The notes: generated by a model not told the origin, from the sequence alone. A stretch of 64,000 nt of DNA from Periplaneta americana (GCF_040183065.1 NC_091128.1:177305668-177369667), one strand, 5' to 3'; counted from the first letter of the stretch, positions 11,352 to 24,353 are shown. Numbers and translations: made by a program.

Positions 11352-12516
11352 CAGGCATGTCAATTGATGCCCACAGGAGCAAGCGCGCGCTTTAGAGCCC
11401 AGGAGAACCTGAGCGCTTTACAGCGGAAAGGAAAGAGACAGACGAAAGAGGTGTTATATGCCGCTTGGTCGAGCTATATTCAGGGATGGCCAGCACTGAT
11501 TCAATAGATAAAGGGAAGAGAACTTATTAAAACTGTATCCATGGTAATTTTTAGATTTGCCTGAGAAGTATAAGTGCATTATAAGAATGTGAGTTTTAAT
11601 TTTAATGCTCATTTTTCACAAGTTTGATTTTTTTATTCAAAAGAAATATTTTCTCAGATTTTCGTATAGAAAAGTGAAATTTTCAGATATAGGCCTATTT
11701 ATTTAGTAGCCTTACAGAATGTTTTCGTAAATCTAATATACCGTACATACGTATTACTAAACATAGTTGAAAATTTTGAAAATATTCGCATGGAAATTGT
11801 TTGTAAGGAAATGAATTAACAAAGCAACTACTGTTACATCATAAGCAAAAGATACGTGCCCATGTGTTGTAAAAATGTCAGCTCTATAGCTTCAGCACAT
11901 TTCGAGAAAATAATTTAATATTCTGATGATAGGAAGTTGCTCGCCAATATCACCTTAAAAGCATAATGCGATAAGAGTTTTGTTATGTAATATTAGTTAC
12001 ACTTAAAACAGATACAGTACCTAGGTAACTTTGCTTTGTACTGTAATATTGTTTTGATTAGTTTATTGATTACTTTTGTAAGGCTAAAGATAACATCAAT
12101 ATAAATTCCAACTTATCATGTCATACTCAATGTCTTTCTTTGGAATATCACTTTCTTTATGAATGATGTGTTTCATCCACTTAATACAGTATAATATTAT
12201 ACTACTATGGAATTTAAGTGAATATTCCTTCTTAACTCTCTATTATGTTATTAAGATTTAAAACACAAGTGCAATATTAAAAAATTGGTGTTAGTACTTT
12301 TGTTTTACAGACAATATACGTAGATAATAACAGAAAGAAGCCATATAAAAATAACGACATAAAATTTCACGTTCCGTTTGAAGTTTGTGCACCACTGTTT
12401 TCTTAATCCAACAGGCTGCTTATTCATATACACAACCCTTCCTCTTTCCATACTTAGAGCTTGATGCCCGCGCACGACGTCAAGGTCAGGAAAATGCGCT
12501 TGCTTTGACATCACTG
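11352..12516. mobile_element. hAT-like non-autonomous DNA transposon with perfect 8-bp target duplication
   Basis: The left end is CAGGCATGTCAATTGATGCC. The right end, read inwards, is CAGTGATGTCAAAGCAAGCG. The first 12 bases match at 10 positions and follow the CAGNGATGTCAAA pattern established for hAT ends. Identical octamers GTATACAC lie immediately outside (11344-11351 and 12517-12524), the duplication length expected for hAT. Interior frames are under 70 codons with no BED finger or hATC domain, so the element is non-autonomous. Confidence 0.85.
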
Positions 12517-12524
12517 GTATACAC

Positions 12525-13254
12525 GTTGGAAGTACAGTAGAGCGTCTCGTTTAGGCACAGTGAAAACGTAAACAAGTGCAGGTAAAGTGTGGGCGGAGGA
12601 GGAGCTGTACGATAAACACCAGGGATGTACAAGGTTTTACTTACAACATTTATGGCGGAGCAATAATTGAAATTATATTTTCCAAAAACACACAAAACAA
12701 AAGAACACAAATTGCATAACGTTATCATATAGACATTTTAACATACAAGCAATTGTAACGTTGAAATAATTCAATATGACAAATCAAATTTTGCTACTTA
12801 CATGATTTTGCTTTCAACCAGCATTTTTCACGGTCATGAATTTCATTCTCTGTATGACTGACATAATATCACCGTCTACTGTGGCCGAATTAACAAAACT
12901 ACACTACAGTGGAAGCTCTTAAGTTCGATAGAAATCAAGTTCGACATCCTACAGTTCGACTGCTTACGTAGGAGAATTAGACACGCCCCTATACGGGCAT
13001 TAAGAAATGGGTTTGCCATTTGAATGGAAATTGGTTCTGTCTTTGGTATGCGCTTCTAGTACCACAGTGGGTTTCGACAGTTCCATCTCACAAACGGCAC
13101 AATTCTCAAATAGAAAAAGAAGAGTTCATTAATGTAAAACCAGTGATTAAATATGGATGTCCTAATCAATAAAATTCTGTTTTCCTTTAACAAAAGTATC
13201 ACTACAAAATTAATTTGTATTATTTTCATCAGTGTTTGTATTTCTTGTCTTTAT
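12525..13254. other. No gene recognised; possible second hAT-like end at 12619
   Basis: Mostly unique AT-rich sequence. CAGGGATGTACAAGG at 12619 looks like another hAT-type end, but I found no partner or duplication. Confidence 0.3.
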
Positions 13255-13312
13255 TTATATGTGCTATCTGGTAGGATGGAAGAGAAGGCCTTAGAGCCTT
13301 GACCCTGTCAGA
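13255..13312 (+). mobile_element. LINE 3' tail, class B, seeding the TAAA array
   Basis: GAAGGCCTTAGAGCCTTGAC followed by CCTGTCAGATTAAATAAATA matches the 3' termini at 26920 and 63928 (plus strand) and 58507-59200 (minus strand). It has the same layout of a short AAGGC/GCCTT stem-loop, then a CTGYCAG box, then AAAT repeats. Upstream LINE sequence is too decayed to delimit. Confidence 0.65.
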
Positions 13313-15045
13313 TTAAATAAATAAATAAATAAATAAAATAAATAAATAAAATAAGTAAATAAATAAGTAAATAAATAAGTAAATAAAAATAAATAAATAA
13401 ATACGTAAATAAATAAATAAATAAGTAAATAAATAAATAGATAAATAAATAAGTAAATGAATAAATAAATAAGTAAAGTAAATAAATATATAAGTAAATA
13501 AACAAATAAGTAAATAAATAAATAGATAAATAAATAAGTAAATAAATAAGAAAATAAGTAAATAAATAAGTAAATAAATAAATAGATAAATAAAGAAGTA
13601 AATAAATAAATAAATAAGAAAATAAGTAAATAAATAAATAAGTAAAAAATAAGTAAATGAATAGATAAATAAATAAGTAAATAAATAAATAAGCAAATAA
13701 AAATAAATAAATACGTAAATAAATAAATAAGTAAATAAATAAATAGATAAATAAGTAAATGAATAAATAAATAAGTAAATAAATAAATAAATAAATAAGT
13801 AAATGAGTAAAGTAAATAAATAAATAAGTAAATAACTAAATAAATAAATAAATAAGTAAATAAATAAATAGATAAATAAATAAGTAAATAAATAAGTAAA
13901 TAAGTAAATAAATAGATAAATAAATAAGTAAATAAATAGATAAATAAATAAGTAAATAAATAAGAAAATAAGTAAATAAACAAATAAATAAGTAAATAAA
14001 TAAACAAATAAATAAGTAAATAAATTAATACACAAATAAATAAGTAAATAAATAAATAAGTAAATAAGTAAATAAGCAAATAAATAAATAAGTGAATAAA
14101 TAAATAAGGAAATAAATAAATAACTAAATAAATAAATAAATAAAGTAAATAAATAAATAAAATAAGTAAATAAATAAGTAAATAAATAAGTAAATAAAAA
14201 TAAATAAATAAATACGTAAATAAATAAATAAGTAAATAAATAAATAGATAAATAAATAAGTAAATGAATAAATAAATAAGTAAAGTAAATAAATATATAA
14301 GTAAATAAACAAATAAGTAAATAAATAAATAGATAAATAAATAAGTAAATAAATAAATAAGAAAATAAGTAAATAAATAAGTAAATAAATAAATAGATAA
14401 ATAAAGAAGTAAATAAATAAATAAATAAGAAAATAAGTAAATAAATAAGTAAAAAATAAGTAAATGAATAGATAAATAAATAAGTAAATAAATAAATAAG
14501 CAAATAAAAATAAATAAATACGTAAATAAATAAATAAGTAAATAAATAAATAGATAAATAAGTAAATGAATAAATAAATAAGTAAATAAATAAATAAATA
14601 AGTAAATGAGTAAAGTAAATAAATAAATAAGTAAATAACTAAATAAATAAATAAATAAGTAAATAAATAAATAGATAAATAAATAAGTAAATAAATAAGT
14701 AAATAAGTAAATAAATATATAAATAAATAAGTAAATAAATAGATAAATAAATAAGTAAATAAATAAGAAAATAAGTAAATAAACAAATAAATAAGTAAAT
14801 AAATAAACAAATAAATAAGTAAATAAATTAATACACAAATAAATAAGTAAATAAGTAAATAAGCAAATAAATAAATAAGTGAATAAATAAATAAGGAAAT
14901 AAATAAATAACTAAATAAATAAATAAATAAAGTAAATAAATAAGTAAATAAGTAAATAAATTAATAAGTAAATAAATAAATAAGTAAATAAATAAATAAG
15001 TAAATAAATAAATAAGTTAATAAGTAAATAAATAAATTAATTAAT
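13313..15045. repeat. 1.7-kb imperfect TAAA array, two ~810-bp higher-order copies
   Basis: TAAA units are varied by AAGT, AGATA, ACGT and similar interruptions. The order of interruptions repeats. The ATACGTAAAT markers at 13401 and 13711 recur at 14212 and 14518, an offset of about 807-811. Longer passages about AAATATATAAGTAAATAAAC also recur. The long minus-strand frames of Leu/Ile/Tyr/Phe here are repeat artefacts. Confidence 0.92.
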
Positions 15046-16811
15046 GATTTAATCGCTTTTACAGCACTACAGAGCTAACGTGAAAAGAAAGATCGATGAG
15101 CCATGTGGACGAGCGAACGAGAACTGAACTCTTTTTACATGTAGATGAAGGTAAATTCAACCTTGGAAACGTTGACAGTTTTATGAACTTCACTGTCAGT
15201 AGAACAAGTCCAAAGTGCACTTACGAAAAGGTGCAAAGTTTACAGATTCAAGTGTATAGACGCAGATATGTTTGAGGACAGAAATGCTAGAAGTATGCGC
15301 TATGTTTTTAACCCTGTAATGGAGAGAAATATGGGCAGTAAAGCAACCATATTTGAGAAGAAAGGCTTCATTTGAGAAGGGGTGCAAAGGTCTACTTGAA
15401 GAAGCATTAAACTTAATACACGAATTCTCTCTTTGCTCAATTTACAGGCCGTAATAAATACAGTCGGGTAGTTAAGTAAGGGTATCCAGGCAACGTACGG
15501 ATTTCTCCTGACAATGGAGACATCGATATGAGTCCGTGTCGTGTCCGCCAGGAAATACGAGACTATCGACGACCTCATGAACCCGGGACCGGACGTGCTT
15601 TGTTCAAACGCCGATCAGATTCTTTTACGTTACTGCAGGCTCGAATTGCGGACTTTTATGCGAGGTCCACTCCGAAATGACGCAGTGTGACCCGGTCCAG
15701 CTCTCAAAGCACCCGCCTACCGGGTCCGTCCAACCTGGAGCACGTGAAGTCGAAGCCATTTAGGCTCAGAGTTGCTTGTTTGATAGAAGTGCAGCACTTA
15801 AAGATTCGACAAGAATTATACAGGGTAATATTTCTGTTCTCTGCTGTGACCCAGTGTGAGGTCAAACAATCCGGACTGGAATCCTTACAGAAGGGTCTGG
15901 GTTCTTGTTCTCTGCCCTGTTTTTTCACAGCGATCATTTCTCCACACGGCCAGAAAATTACGTTCCATATTATGGATTGCTAATGAAGCTGGGACGATGT
16001 TAGCATACGCAAATGTCAAAGAATTTGATCCAGGACAGCTGAGTTATGTAAAAGAGACGGTAAGATAGGCTACAAATCTAGAATTAAGAGGCCTACTGGT
16101 AGTTTGGATCAAGAAGAAGTCAGTAGGCTACTTGAGCAAATAGAAACGTGGGCCTATTTTGGAAACACACCACATGTAGGCCTATTATTTTAATTTTCAA
16201 TGATCTTATGTGAGATTCAAAATAGTGAAAAGAAAAAAAGAAGTTATAAGTAAACCATAGCCTAACAGTCATTAGCTATAGCCTATTATTTTGATGATAA
16301 AGACTCGTTGGCGTAATGCTTTACCAATGACTAGGCCTATTATACTTCTACTACGTCATACTACTTTCGACCAATAACACGGTACGAAAGGATGTGTTTA
16401 AACCAATGATGGCTGTTTATCGCTACAATTTTATAACTTCCCTAGCATTTGTTTACTTTTATCACTTCCCTAGCATTTGTATCTTTGCCAGCATTTCAAA
16501 CTCAAATTCTTTACGATACTATAGGCCTAAAACATGTTTCGCGATCTTCATATATTTCCCGCATAGATAGTTAACTGAAAATGGCTGCTTCTTTCAAACG
16601 TTTTGGTGAAGCTAACGTTAGTGAAATATAATTTTAGTAATTAAGTTAATTAATACCTATTTTATTGTATTAGAGTAGGCCTACTTTATTTCTTTTAATT
16701 AACCTTTATACAGGCTAGTTTCTTCTAATCGTGTAATAGTCAATTAAATGTCGCCCGAGTTTTGATTTTCTCTAGATAAGTAAAAACCTCTAGTGAGATT
16801 ATTATATTTAA
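15046..16811. other. No gene recognised
   Basis: Bases 15480-15760 are GC-richer with CpGs but have stops in every frame that matters; the ~98-codon frame at 15687 has no recognisable motif. Bases 16070-16690 are AT-rich and unusually dense in TAGGCCTA-type words (at least five AGGCCTA occurrences). Confidence 0.4.
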
Positions 16812-17872
16812 CTAGCCGTATCCGTGCGCTCCGCTGCACCCGTTAGAAATAAATATAAAGTAATTACATAATTAAAATAGCACATTTGATCCAGGGAACA
16901 TTCGTGTTTGATAGAAGGATAAATCGTTTAATATGTTACTTAATTTAAATTGCATCCAAATAATTAAAATGCGATCATTTTGGTCCAGAGACACTCATTT
17001 GGTGCAATGACAATTCCCTTAACATGTTTCTTAATTTTTATTACATGCAACCATAGTTTAATGAAGATCGACATCATTTAGATTTAATGTGTATATTTTA
17101 TTTTACTTGTTACAGGTTTCCATTGAATAATGGTAATAACTTAATTTTAACCCTTGTTTTCCACGTCTTCAGTAAATGGCGCTTGGCCCACTATGGTTCT
17201 GAACCCTTCAAATGACTTAAATAGTGATACAGCATATATAGTGGTATTTAATTATATGTCTTTCTTTCGAAAATGTAAGAATTCACGATCTCCTACGTAC
17301 CATTTCCATGGAATGAATAAATGTGTTTTTTTTTTTTTGCTACTCATAAATTTTATATTTTGCACATAGGAGTTACTGCAGGAACAACAACGCTATAATT
17401 TGAGGCGGCGGTGAAAATGTATTATATTGTTATTTTAAAAGTCTTGTATATCCTTAAATATCATTCCTATAAAAATTTTGCATAGAATAAAACTTACCGG
17501 AAATCATTTTAAAGAAACTTTTGTTATGTAACATTTTTCACAAAAATCAATAATAAGCGAGATATTTCGATTTATTTAATTCAGGCCTCCTTATAACCCA
17601 TCTTTTAAATAACGTATTTTGAATGCCATATAGCCTAAAATCTAAGTTACAACGAACTTAATTTATATTCCAATTTTCATCGAAATCCGTTCAGCCATTA
17701 TCGCGTGAAAAGGTAACAAACGTCCAGACAGACAGACAGACATACAAACAAAAATGTCAAAAAAGCGATTTTCGGTTTCAGGATGGTTAATTATACATGT
17801 TAACACCAATTATTTTTAGAAAATCCAATATTGCCAGAAACATTTTGGCTACAGATTTATTATTAGTATAGA
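16812..17872 (-). mobile_element. Non-autonomous Helitron, family 1, copy 2
   Basis: The minus strand starts TCTATACTAATAATAAATC and ends CTAG, with host A 5' and T 3'. The terminal hairpin region (GGTGCAGCGGAGCGCACGG) matches copy 1. It is shorter than the other copies because it lacks the middle segment that copies 1, 3 and 4 carry near 'tatgaagtaatatcgg'. There is no coding capacity. Confidence 0.87.
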
Positions 17873-18814
17873 TGTGTGTTATTCCCGGACAAACTGACTT
17901 ACAGACAGGCCTTTCGAACATAAAAAAAATACATCATAATATTTTATCACAACTCGCTATAGACATACAGACAGACACGCATGTCCAAAATGATGTGCAT
18001 TTACTGAAGATCTGGGAATCGATTCCATGTGGCTTCACAATACTTCACGTAATGAGAAACAAAGGAAAGCTAATCATCATAACTTGTAGTACAGGACTAT
18101 CAGGGCTATGATATTTGCAGCGTCTTCGAAGTTCCACCCCAGGCAGCTGAGCTGCGCCACAATACGTTAGCTGCGATCTCCCACCATGGAAACGGAAGAA
18201 AAGAGGGTGTTAACTAATTTGCATAAGAATAGATCACTGGGAGGATTAGGCTGCAGTTTTTTGCAGAAGTAGCATTGGCGTGGAACAAAATGCCGATAAC
18301 TTGCCTAATTAAATTCGGATCTGAAATAAATTATCGCATTTTGGACAGAATAAACACAGAAAGAGGGAGGGGACGGTTTCCATAGACATTTATGGTAGCC
18401 TGGTTTTAATAAAGTGTATAACTACGTTGAAGTGTGAATTCCCTTCAGTAGCTTGGACATAGGCTATTAGTGACATATTTTATATCGGTATTAACATTTT
18501 TCCTTAGCGTGTCGAAATATCCTTAAACGACTGTATAGGCCTGATGTTTGTGTTATTATATTCTTTATGATTTTGTTAATATTTTTTTTGTATTCTTTGT
18601 CTATAAGGCAGTCTTTAGTAGCAGAAAGATAATAAAATAAGCTATTCTTGAGTCAGTTAGCGTGTTTTTATTTTTATTTTGCAAGTAAAGCTCATAGCAG
18701 AAAATAATAACTTAGTTTTGAATTTGCCAAACCGCATCGATCTTACCTAGGCCTATTCATTTTATCTGTGAGTGTGATAAAAATTGTTCCAATGCACGGG
18801 GAAGATTCAGAAGT
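17873..18814. other. No gene recognised
   Basis: Unique sequence with one unremarkable 79-codon frame at 17872. No TE ends found. Confidence 0.35.
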
Positions 18815-20665
18815 CTACTATGGGTTGAAGTATGGGCCCTACAATTTGGCATAAATGTAGAAAGTGTAAAAAAAATTAGATTGGTTCAGTGATAGATAAA
18901 AAAAAAAAACATTGTGGTAGACAAAAGTACTTTGAAAATGAAGTCCACTATGGGTTGAAGTATGGGCCCTACAATTTGACATAAATGTGGAAAGTGTAAA
19001 AAAAATGATGAGATTGGTTCAGTGATAGATAAAAAGACATTGTGGTAGACAAAAGTACGTTGAAAATGAAGTCTACTATGGGTTGAAGTATGGGCCCTAC
19101 AATTTGGCATAAATGTAGAAAGTGTAAAACAAATGAGATTGGTTCAGTGATAGATAAAAAAACATTGTGGTAGAAAAAGTACGTTGAAAATGAAGTCTAC
19201 TATGGGTTGAAGTATGGGCCCTACAATTTGGCATAAATGTGGAAAGTGTAAAAAAAAGAGATTGGTTCAGTGATAGATAAAAACATTGTGGTAGACAAAA
19301 GTACGTTGAAAATGAAGTCTATGGGTTGAAGTATGGGCCCTACAATTTGGCATAAATGTGGAAAGTGTAAAAAAAAAAAATGAGATTGGTTCAGTGATAG
19401 ATAAAAACATTGTGGTAGACAAAAGTACGTTGAAAATGAAGTCTACTATGGGTTGAAGTATGGGCCCTACAATTTGGCATAAATGTGGAAAGTGTAAAAA
19501 AAAGAGATTGGTTCAGTGATAGATAAAAACATTGTGGTAGACAAAAGTACGTTGAAAATGAAGTCTGTGGGTTGAAGTATGGGCCCTATAATTTGGCATA
19601 AATGTAGCAAGTGTAAAAAAAAAATGAGATTGGTTCAGTGATAAATAAAAACATTGTGGTAGACAAAAGTACGTTGAAAATGAAGTCTATGGGTTGAAGT
19701 ATGGGCCCTATAATTTGGCATAAATGTAGAAAGTGTAAAAAAAAAATGAGATTGGTTCAGTGATAGATAAAAACATTGTGGTAGACAAAAGTACGTTGAA
19801 AATGAAGTCTATGGGTTGAAGTATGGGCCCTATAATTTGGCATAAATGTAGAAAGTGTAAAAAGAAAATGAGATTGGTTCAGTGATAAATAAAAACATTG
19901 TGGTAGACAAAAGTACGTTGAAAATGAAGTCTATGGGTTGAAGTATGGGCCCTATAATTTGGCATAAATGTAAAAGTGTAAAAAAAAAATGAGATTGGTT
20001 CAGTGATAGATAAAAACATTGTGGTAGACAAAAGTACGTTGAAAATGAAGTCTATGGGTTGAAGTATGGGCCCTATAATTTGGCATAAATGTAGAAAGTG
20101 TAAAAAAAAATGAGATTGGTTCAGTGATAGATAAAAACATTGTGGTAGACAAAAGTACGTTGAAAATGAAGTCTATGGGTTGAAGTATGGGCCCTATAAT
20201 TTGGCATAAATGTAGAAAGTGTAAAAAAAAAATGAGATTGGTTCAGTGATAGATAAAAACATTGTGGTAGACAAAAGTACGTTGAAAATGAAGTCTGTGG
20301 GTTGAAGTATGGGCCCTATAATTTGGCATAAATGTAGCAAGTGTAAAAAAAAAAATGAGATTGGTTCAGTGATAGATAAAAACATTGTGGTAGACAAAAG
20401 TACGTTGAAAATGAAGTCTATGGGTTGAAGTATGGGCCCTATAATTTGGCATAAATGTAGAAAGTGTAAAAAAAAAAAAAATGAGATTGGTTCAGTGATA
20501 GATAAAAACATTGTGGTAGACAAAAGTACGTTGAAAATGAAGTCTATGGGTTGAAGTATGGGCCCTATAATTTGGCATAAATGTAGAAAGTGTAAAAAAA
20601 AAAAGAGATTGGTTCAGTGATAGATAAAAACATTGTGGTAGACAAAAGTACGTTGAAAATGAAAA
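18815..20665. repeat. ~122-bp tandem satellite, 15 units, with internal poly-A slippage
   Basis: Each unit carries GAAGTATGGGCCCTA, then GGCATAAATGTAGAAAGTGT, a run of 7-13 A, then GATTGGTTCAGTGATAGAT and ACATTGTGGTAGACAAAAGT. Fifteen GGGCCC boxes fall at about 120-125-base intervals, and the variation is mainly in the A run. Early units read CCCTACAATTT with TCTACTATGGG. Later units read CCCTATAATTT with TCTATGGG or TCTGTGGG. The array therefore has two subfamilies with a boundary near 19560. Confidence 0.96.
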
Positions 20666-20781
20666 GGCCTAACCTTTATAATTTTAAATAACCATGGTTG
20701 TAATACGTAATTATTACGTAATTATACCTCTGTCACCGGAGTAGCTTACAGTATTTTCGATAGCATAGTAAGAAAGTACAA

Positions 20782-20993
20782 CAGGTGGCCCGGGTTCGAA
20801 TCTCGGTCGGGGCAAGTTACCTGGTTGAGGTTTTTTTCCGGGGTTTTCCCTCAATCCAATACGAGCAAATCCTGAGTAACTTTCGGTGCTGGACCCCGGA
20901 CTCATTTCACCGGCATTATCACCTTCATCTCATTCAGACGCTAAATAACCTAGACGTTGATAGAGCGTCGTAAAATAACTCAATAAAATAAAT
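20782..20993 (+). mobile_element. 5'-truncated tRNA-derived SINE with 9-bp target duplication
   Basis: It matches the second half of the full-length SINE at 39256. It starts within the tRNA-like head just before the B box (GGTTCGAATCTC), then runs through GGGGCAAGTTACCTGGTTGA and CTTTCGGTGCTGGACCCCGG to a CAATAAAATAAAT tail. AAAGTACAA flanks it at 20773-20781 and 20994-21002. The A box is lost, so it cannot be transcribed from its own promoter. Confidence 0.88.
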
Positions 20994-21150
20994 AAAGTAC
21001 AAAATGACTCCCATCACCGAAAATTCGTCAAGAAGTAAAAACTGTGAACAAGATTTTCAAAATCAATGTACTTTAGCTTACTTGATAAATATCGTCTCAA
21101 CAGAACTGTGTGCAGTTTTTACCACATACTTATAGACCTAGACCTATATA

Positions 21151-21181
21151 TGAGTAGCTTAATATCAAAGGCGGACATCTG
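21151..21181. repeat. Left TIR of the 3.2-kb transposon
   Basis: TGAGTAGCTTAATATCAAAG followed by GCGGACATCTG. It pairs with 24354-24384 with two mismatches. The first GGACAYCT box is part of the TIR. Confidence 0.85.
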
Positions 21182-21519
21182 ACCATCAGACCGAAATTTA
21201 CATATCTGTGGATTCTTATACAATTTATCATGCTCTTTTCAATTGTGGCATTTATGTCTTTCAAAAATCGACACATGTATGTGTTTTATAGCATTTTATT
21301 ACGATGTCTATTTCAGAAGTGGACACCTACATGATAGGTTTGTTTCAAATGCGGACACCTGACAAATAAACCAATAATAGAATAGTATTCTGATCAGATG
21401 ATCAAGATATCTGTCATGGCGTATTGTTATTGTGGATTAGTGGACGCTGTAGTGTCTGTCCTTAAAAATATTGTCTTTTTTAAGATTAATTTACACTGGT
21501 TTTTTAATCTGACTGTGAA

Positions 21520-23791
21520 ATGGAACAGAATATCACACCAGTGAAGTCTGGAAATGTTAGGAAGAGGAAATCTCAACCTCAACAATGGAAAAGAAACATT
21601 GAAAAAGACAAAGGTAAGGAACATCTCTGTAATGCACAACCTCCTTTTTTTGTTTGTTGTGTAAAATATTAATCAATCGGAGAAAAGTTTGATATCACAT
21701 ATGCTTTAATAGCCTATAATGGAACATGTAAATATGTTTTCAGTAGGTGTTATGTAGACATTTTTATTTGTATTTTGAACTTGAAAAGCAGGGTATTTGG
21801 TTCTAAAGAATTCAGATTAGTCATGTCTACACATACAATCTTTTTCTGTAACCAGGTTTCTTATATTTTCTCTTGGTTTGTTTTTGTTTTAGGTAAAGTA
21901 GGCCTATGTATTATTCGAAGAATATCTTTCAATAATTGTATTATTAGTGCCGTAATGTTTTAGGTAATTTCTATAGCACTTTTCTTCTCTTTATTTTTTC
22001 TCTCTCTCCCTCACTAATATTTTGTGTTCCTGAGGGGAAAGTTGTAATAGGGGTTTGTTTTGTTTGTTCAGATATTCTGCCAAAGGTCTCCCTGTGCACC
22101 CAACTTGTGGCCATAGGGTTGGCTATCAATGCATGCTACTGACTACACGTGATATCAAGGATTATCATGAAGCCTTTTATTCCACTCCCGAGAAAAGTAA
22201 GCAGGGTACATTTATTTTGAAATATTGTCGAGCTGAGATACCCAACCCAAAGAGGAAAAAGAAAGATCCAGTTAAGAGCAAATCTGCAACATTCCAGTAT
22301 TCTATTCTGAACCAGGCTGGAAACAATCTCAGGGTTTGTAGGAGTACATTTTTGAACATTCTGGCACCATTAACTAAACATGGAATCATAGGGGTCTTTA
22401 AAAGGTTTAAAAACGGGAAATCTCATGTTCCTGTAGAAACAAGAGGAGGAAACCATAAAGAAGCAAAGTTTGGTCTGAAAAGAGATGCGGTAAAGAATTT
22501 CATCTGCACTCTTAAAGCATCAGAATCTCATTACTCAAGGGAAAAAAGTTCGCGTGTGTATCTACCATCAGAACTGAACATACGTAAACTTTGGAAAATG
22601 TACTGTATGAAGGCAAGCCTGAAAACGTTAAGGTTGCACAGGGTTTTTTCAGGAAAGTGTTCTGCACGAATTTTAACATTGGTTTCTCTGCCCCAGCTGT
22701 AGATGAGTGTAGCACATGCATTGAGTTGGAAAGCAGGATTATGATGGAGAAAAATTAGGTTGAGAAAGCAGGATTGAAATTCAAATTGCAATTACACAAA
22801 AAAACAAGCACAATCCTTTTTTGAACATTTGCGTCAAAATCCTCCAGGCTGTTTTGTTATGTCATTCGACAGTCAGAAGAACCTTGTTCTCCCGAAGATT
22901 AGTGACCAAATGGCTTACTACTCCAGACAGCTCTACTGTTACAATTTATCAGTAGTTAAAGGTTTGTCAACAGACTCCTTAAACCCTGACAATATCTCTA
23001 TTTATTCATGGATTGAAGATGAGGCTAGAAAGTCGTCTAATGAAGTTGCTTCTGTTGTATTCAATGAAGTTAACTCTCTTGATCTCTCGAATTATGACAC
23101 TCTTCGTCTTGTTGCTGGACAAAATAAAAACGTAAATGTCCTAACAATGTGTACAAAATGGCTGGGCATTTGCGCCCCCCAGAACATCTCACAACTTGAA
23201 ATGATTTATCCTGTGACAGGCCACTCTTTCCTCCCTTCTGATCGAGTGTTTGGTTTGATTGAAAGAGAGCTGAGGAAAATTGAAACCATCACAACGAAAG
23301 AGGATTATTATGCAATATTTAAAAAATATGGAACATTAAAACTGATTGGAAGTGACTGGAAACCATCTGACTGGAAAGCAGTAGCTAAACAGTGTTTGAA
23401 GTCTGCAAGCCAGCTTCATTTCAAACTTTCCTCTTGCAGACGTGTAATTTTACGAAAGACGAGGAAGGGAAACGTGGTTGTCAGAGGTGAAATGGCATAC
23501 AACATTGATGTGGGCAGCGAAAGACCAATTTGTAAAGGAAAGTGCACACCTGCGGAAATGAACCCCTTCGACATTCCTCTTGGAGTTTCAGTAAAGGCTG
23601 AAAAACTGAAAGATGTCGGCAAGTTACTCTCAAAACATTTTGGGGAAAACTGGAGAAGCATCCCATGTCTTGAGTACTATAACAATCTGCTCAGTTCAAA
23701 CCTACATGGTCCAGATTCACAAGATACAGAATGTGAATGTTTTGATCTTCAAGAAGAGTTGGGTGACAAGCCAGTTCTGGTGGCTGTATAA
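21520..23791 (+). pseudogene. Transposase-like gene of an uncharacterised arthropod family, frameshifted
   Basis: A short first exon (21520-21613) encodes a basic N-terminus with RKRKSQPQQWKRNIEK and ends at a GTAAGG donor. The next block starts after a TTGTTTGTTCAG acceptor at 22072. As read, this junction is out of frame by one base. Downstream, in order, are CRAEIPNPKRKKK, the ETRGGNHKEAKF segment, SHYSREKSSRVYLPSELNI, and then, after a frameshift near 22600, FNIGFSAPAVDECSTC. A TAG stop lies near 22757. A second shift in an A7 run near 22800 leads into a 320-codon block with the NKNVNVLTMCTKWL and VTGHSFLPSDRVFGLIE motifs. I recognise this order (basic head, ETRG, SHY...R..YLP, F...KD.C..C, GHSFLP.DR.F) from many uncharacterised TE-derived arthropod proteins, possibly the DUF7869-type group. 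The catalytic chemistry is not established from sequence. It is not functional. Confidence 0.65.
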
Positions 23792-24353
23792 AGGTGGACA
23801 TTATTTCCGTTTCAGTGTTATAATCAAGTAATGTTAAAGTATATTGTAATTTTCAACGTTATAATGTCAATTAGTTCTCATGAACATGTACATTTGTTTA
23901 AGAATAATGTGAAAATAATTTTGTAATAAGAAAGACACAATAGTTATTTTTGTAATTCAGTGTTCTTGTAATTAATAATCAATTCGTCTATTAATTTGTT
24001 AAAAATAATTCCACTTTCCACTTTTGAATTATAATTTCCTTGATAGTTACTGACACTACACAGACTAGTTGTACAGTCCATTTTGATACCAGTAATTGAT
24101 ATTTGAATCAAAAACGGACACCTACATGGCAGTTTATATCATAAGTGGACACCTGCAATTTTTCATTTCAAAAGCGGACATCTGTTTCTTTAGAACAAAA
24201 TTTTACATAGTAATTGTTTAAAAATGATGTTGCCAGGTTCTAAAAAGCATATACGAACTCTCACACTACATTTATAAAAATGAATTGTGTTAAAATATTA
24301 CAAACAACACTGTGAAACAAAAATCTGCCTCTATATCAAAACTATGGAAACGA

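Noticed and set aside
12619-12640. Second hAT-like end (CAGGGATGTACAAGG)
   Set aside because: No matching inverted end or 8-bp duplication could be found.
13291-14838. 515-codon minus-strand frame of Leu/Ile/Tyr/Phe, plus 396- and 228-codon relatives
   Set aside because: Pure translation of the TAAA array. The tetranucleotide phase gives low-complexity peptides in several frames at once.
15687-15983. 98-codon frame in a GC-richer block
   Set aside because: No recognisable domain, overlapping frames on both strands, and no splice or promoter evidence.
22177-23666. Minus-strand frames opposite the transposase-like gene
   Set aside because: Shadows of the plus-strand coding sequence with no motifs of their own.
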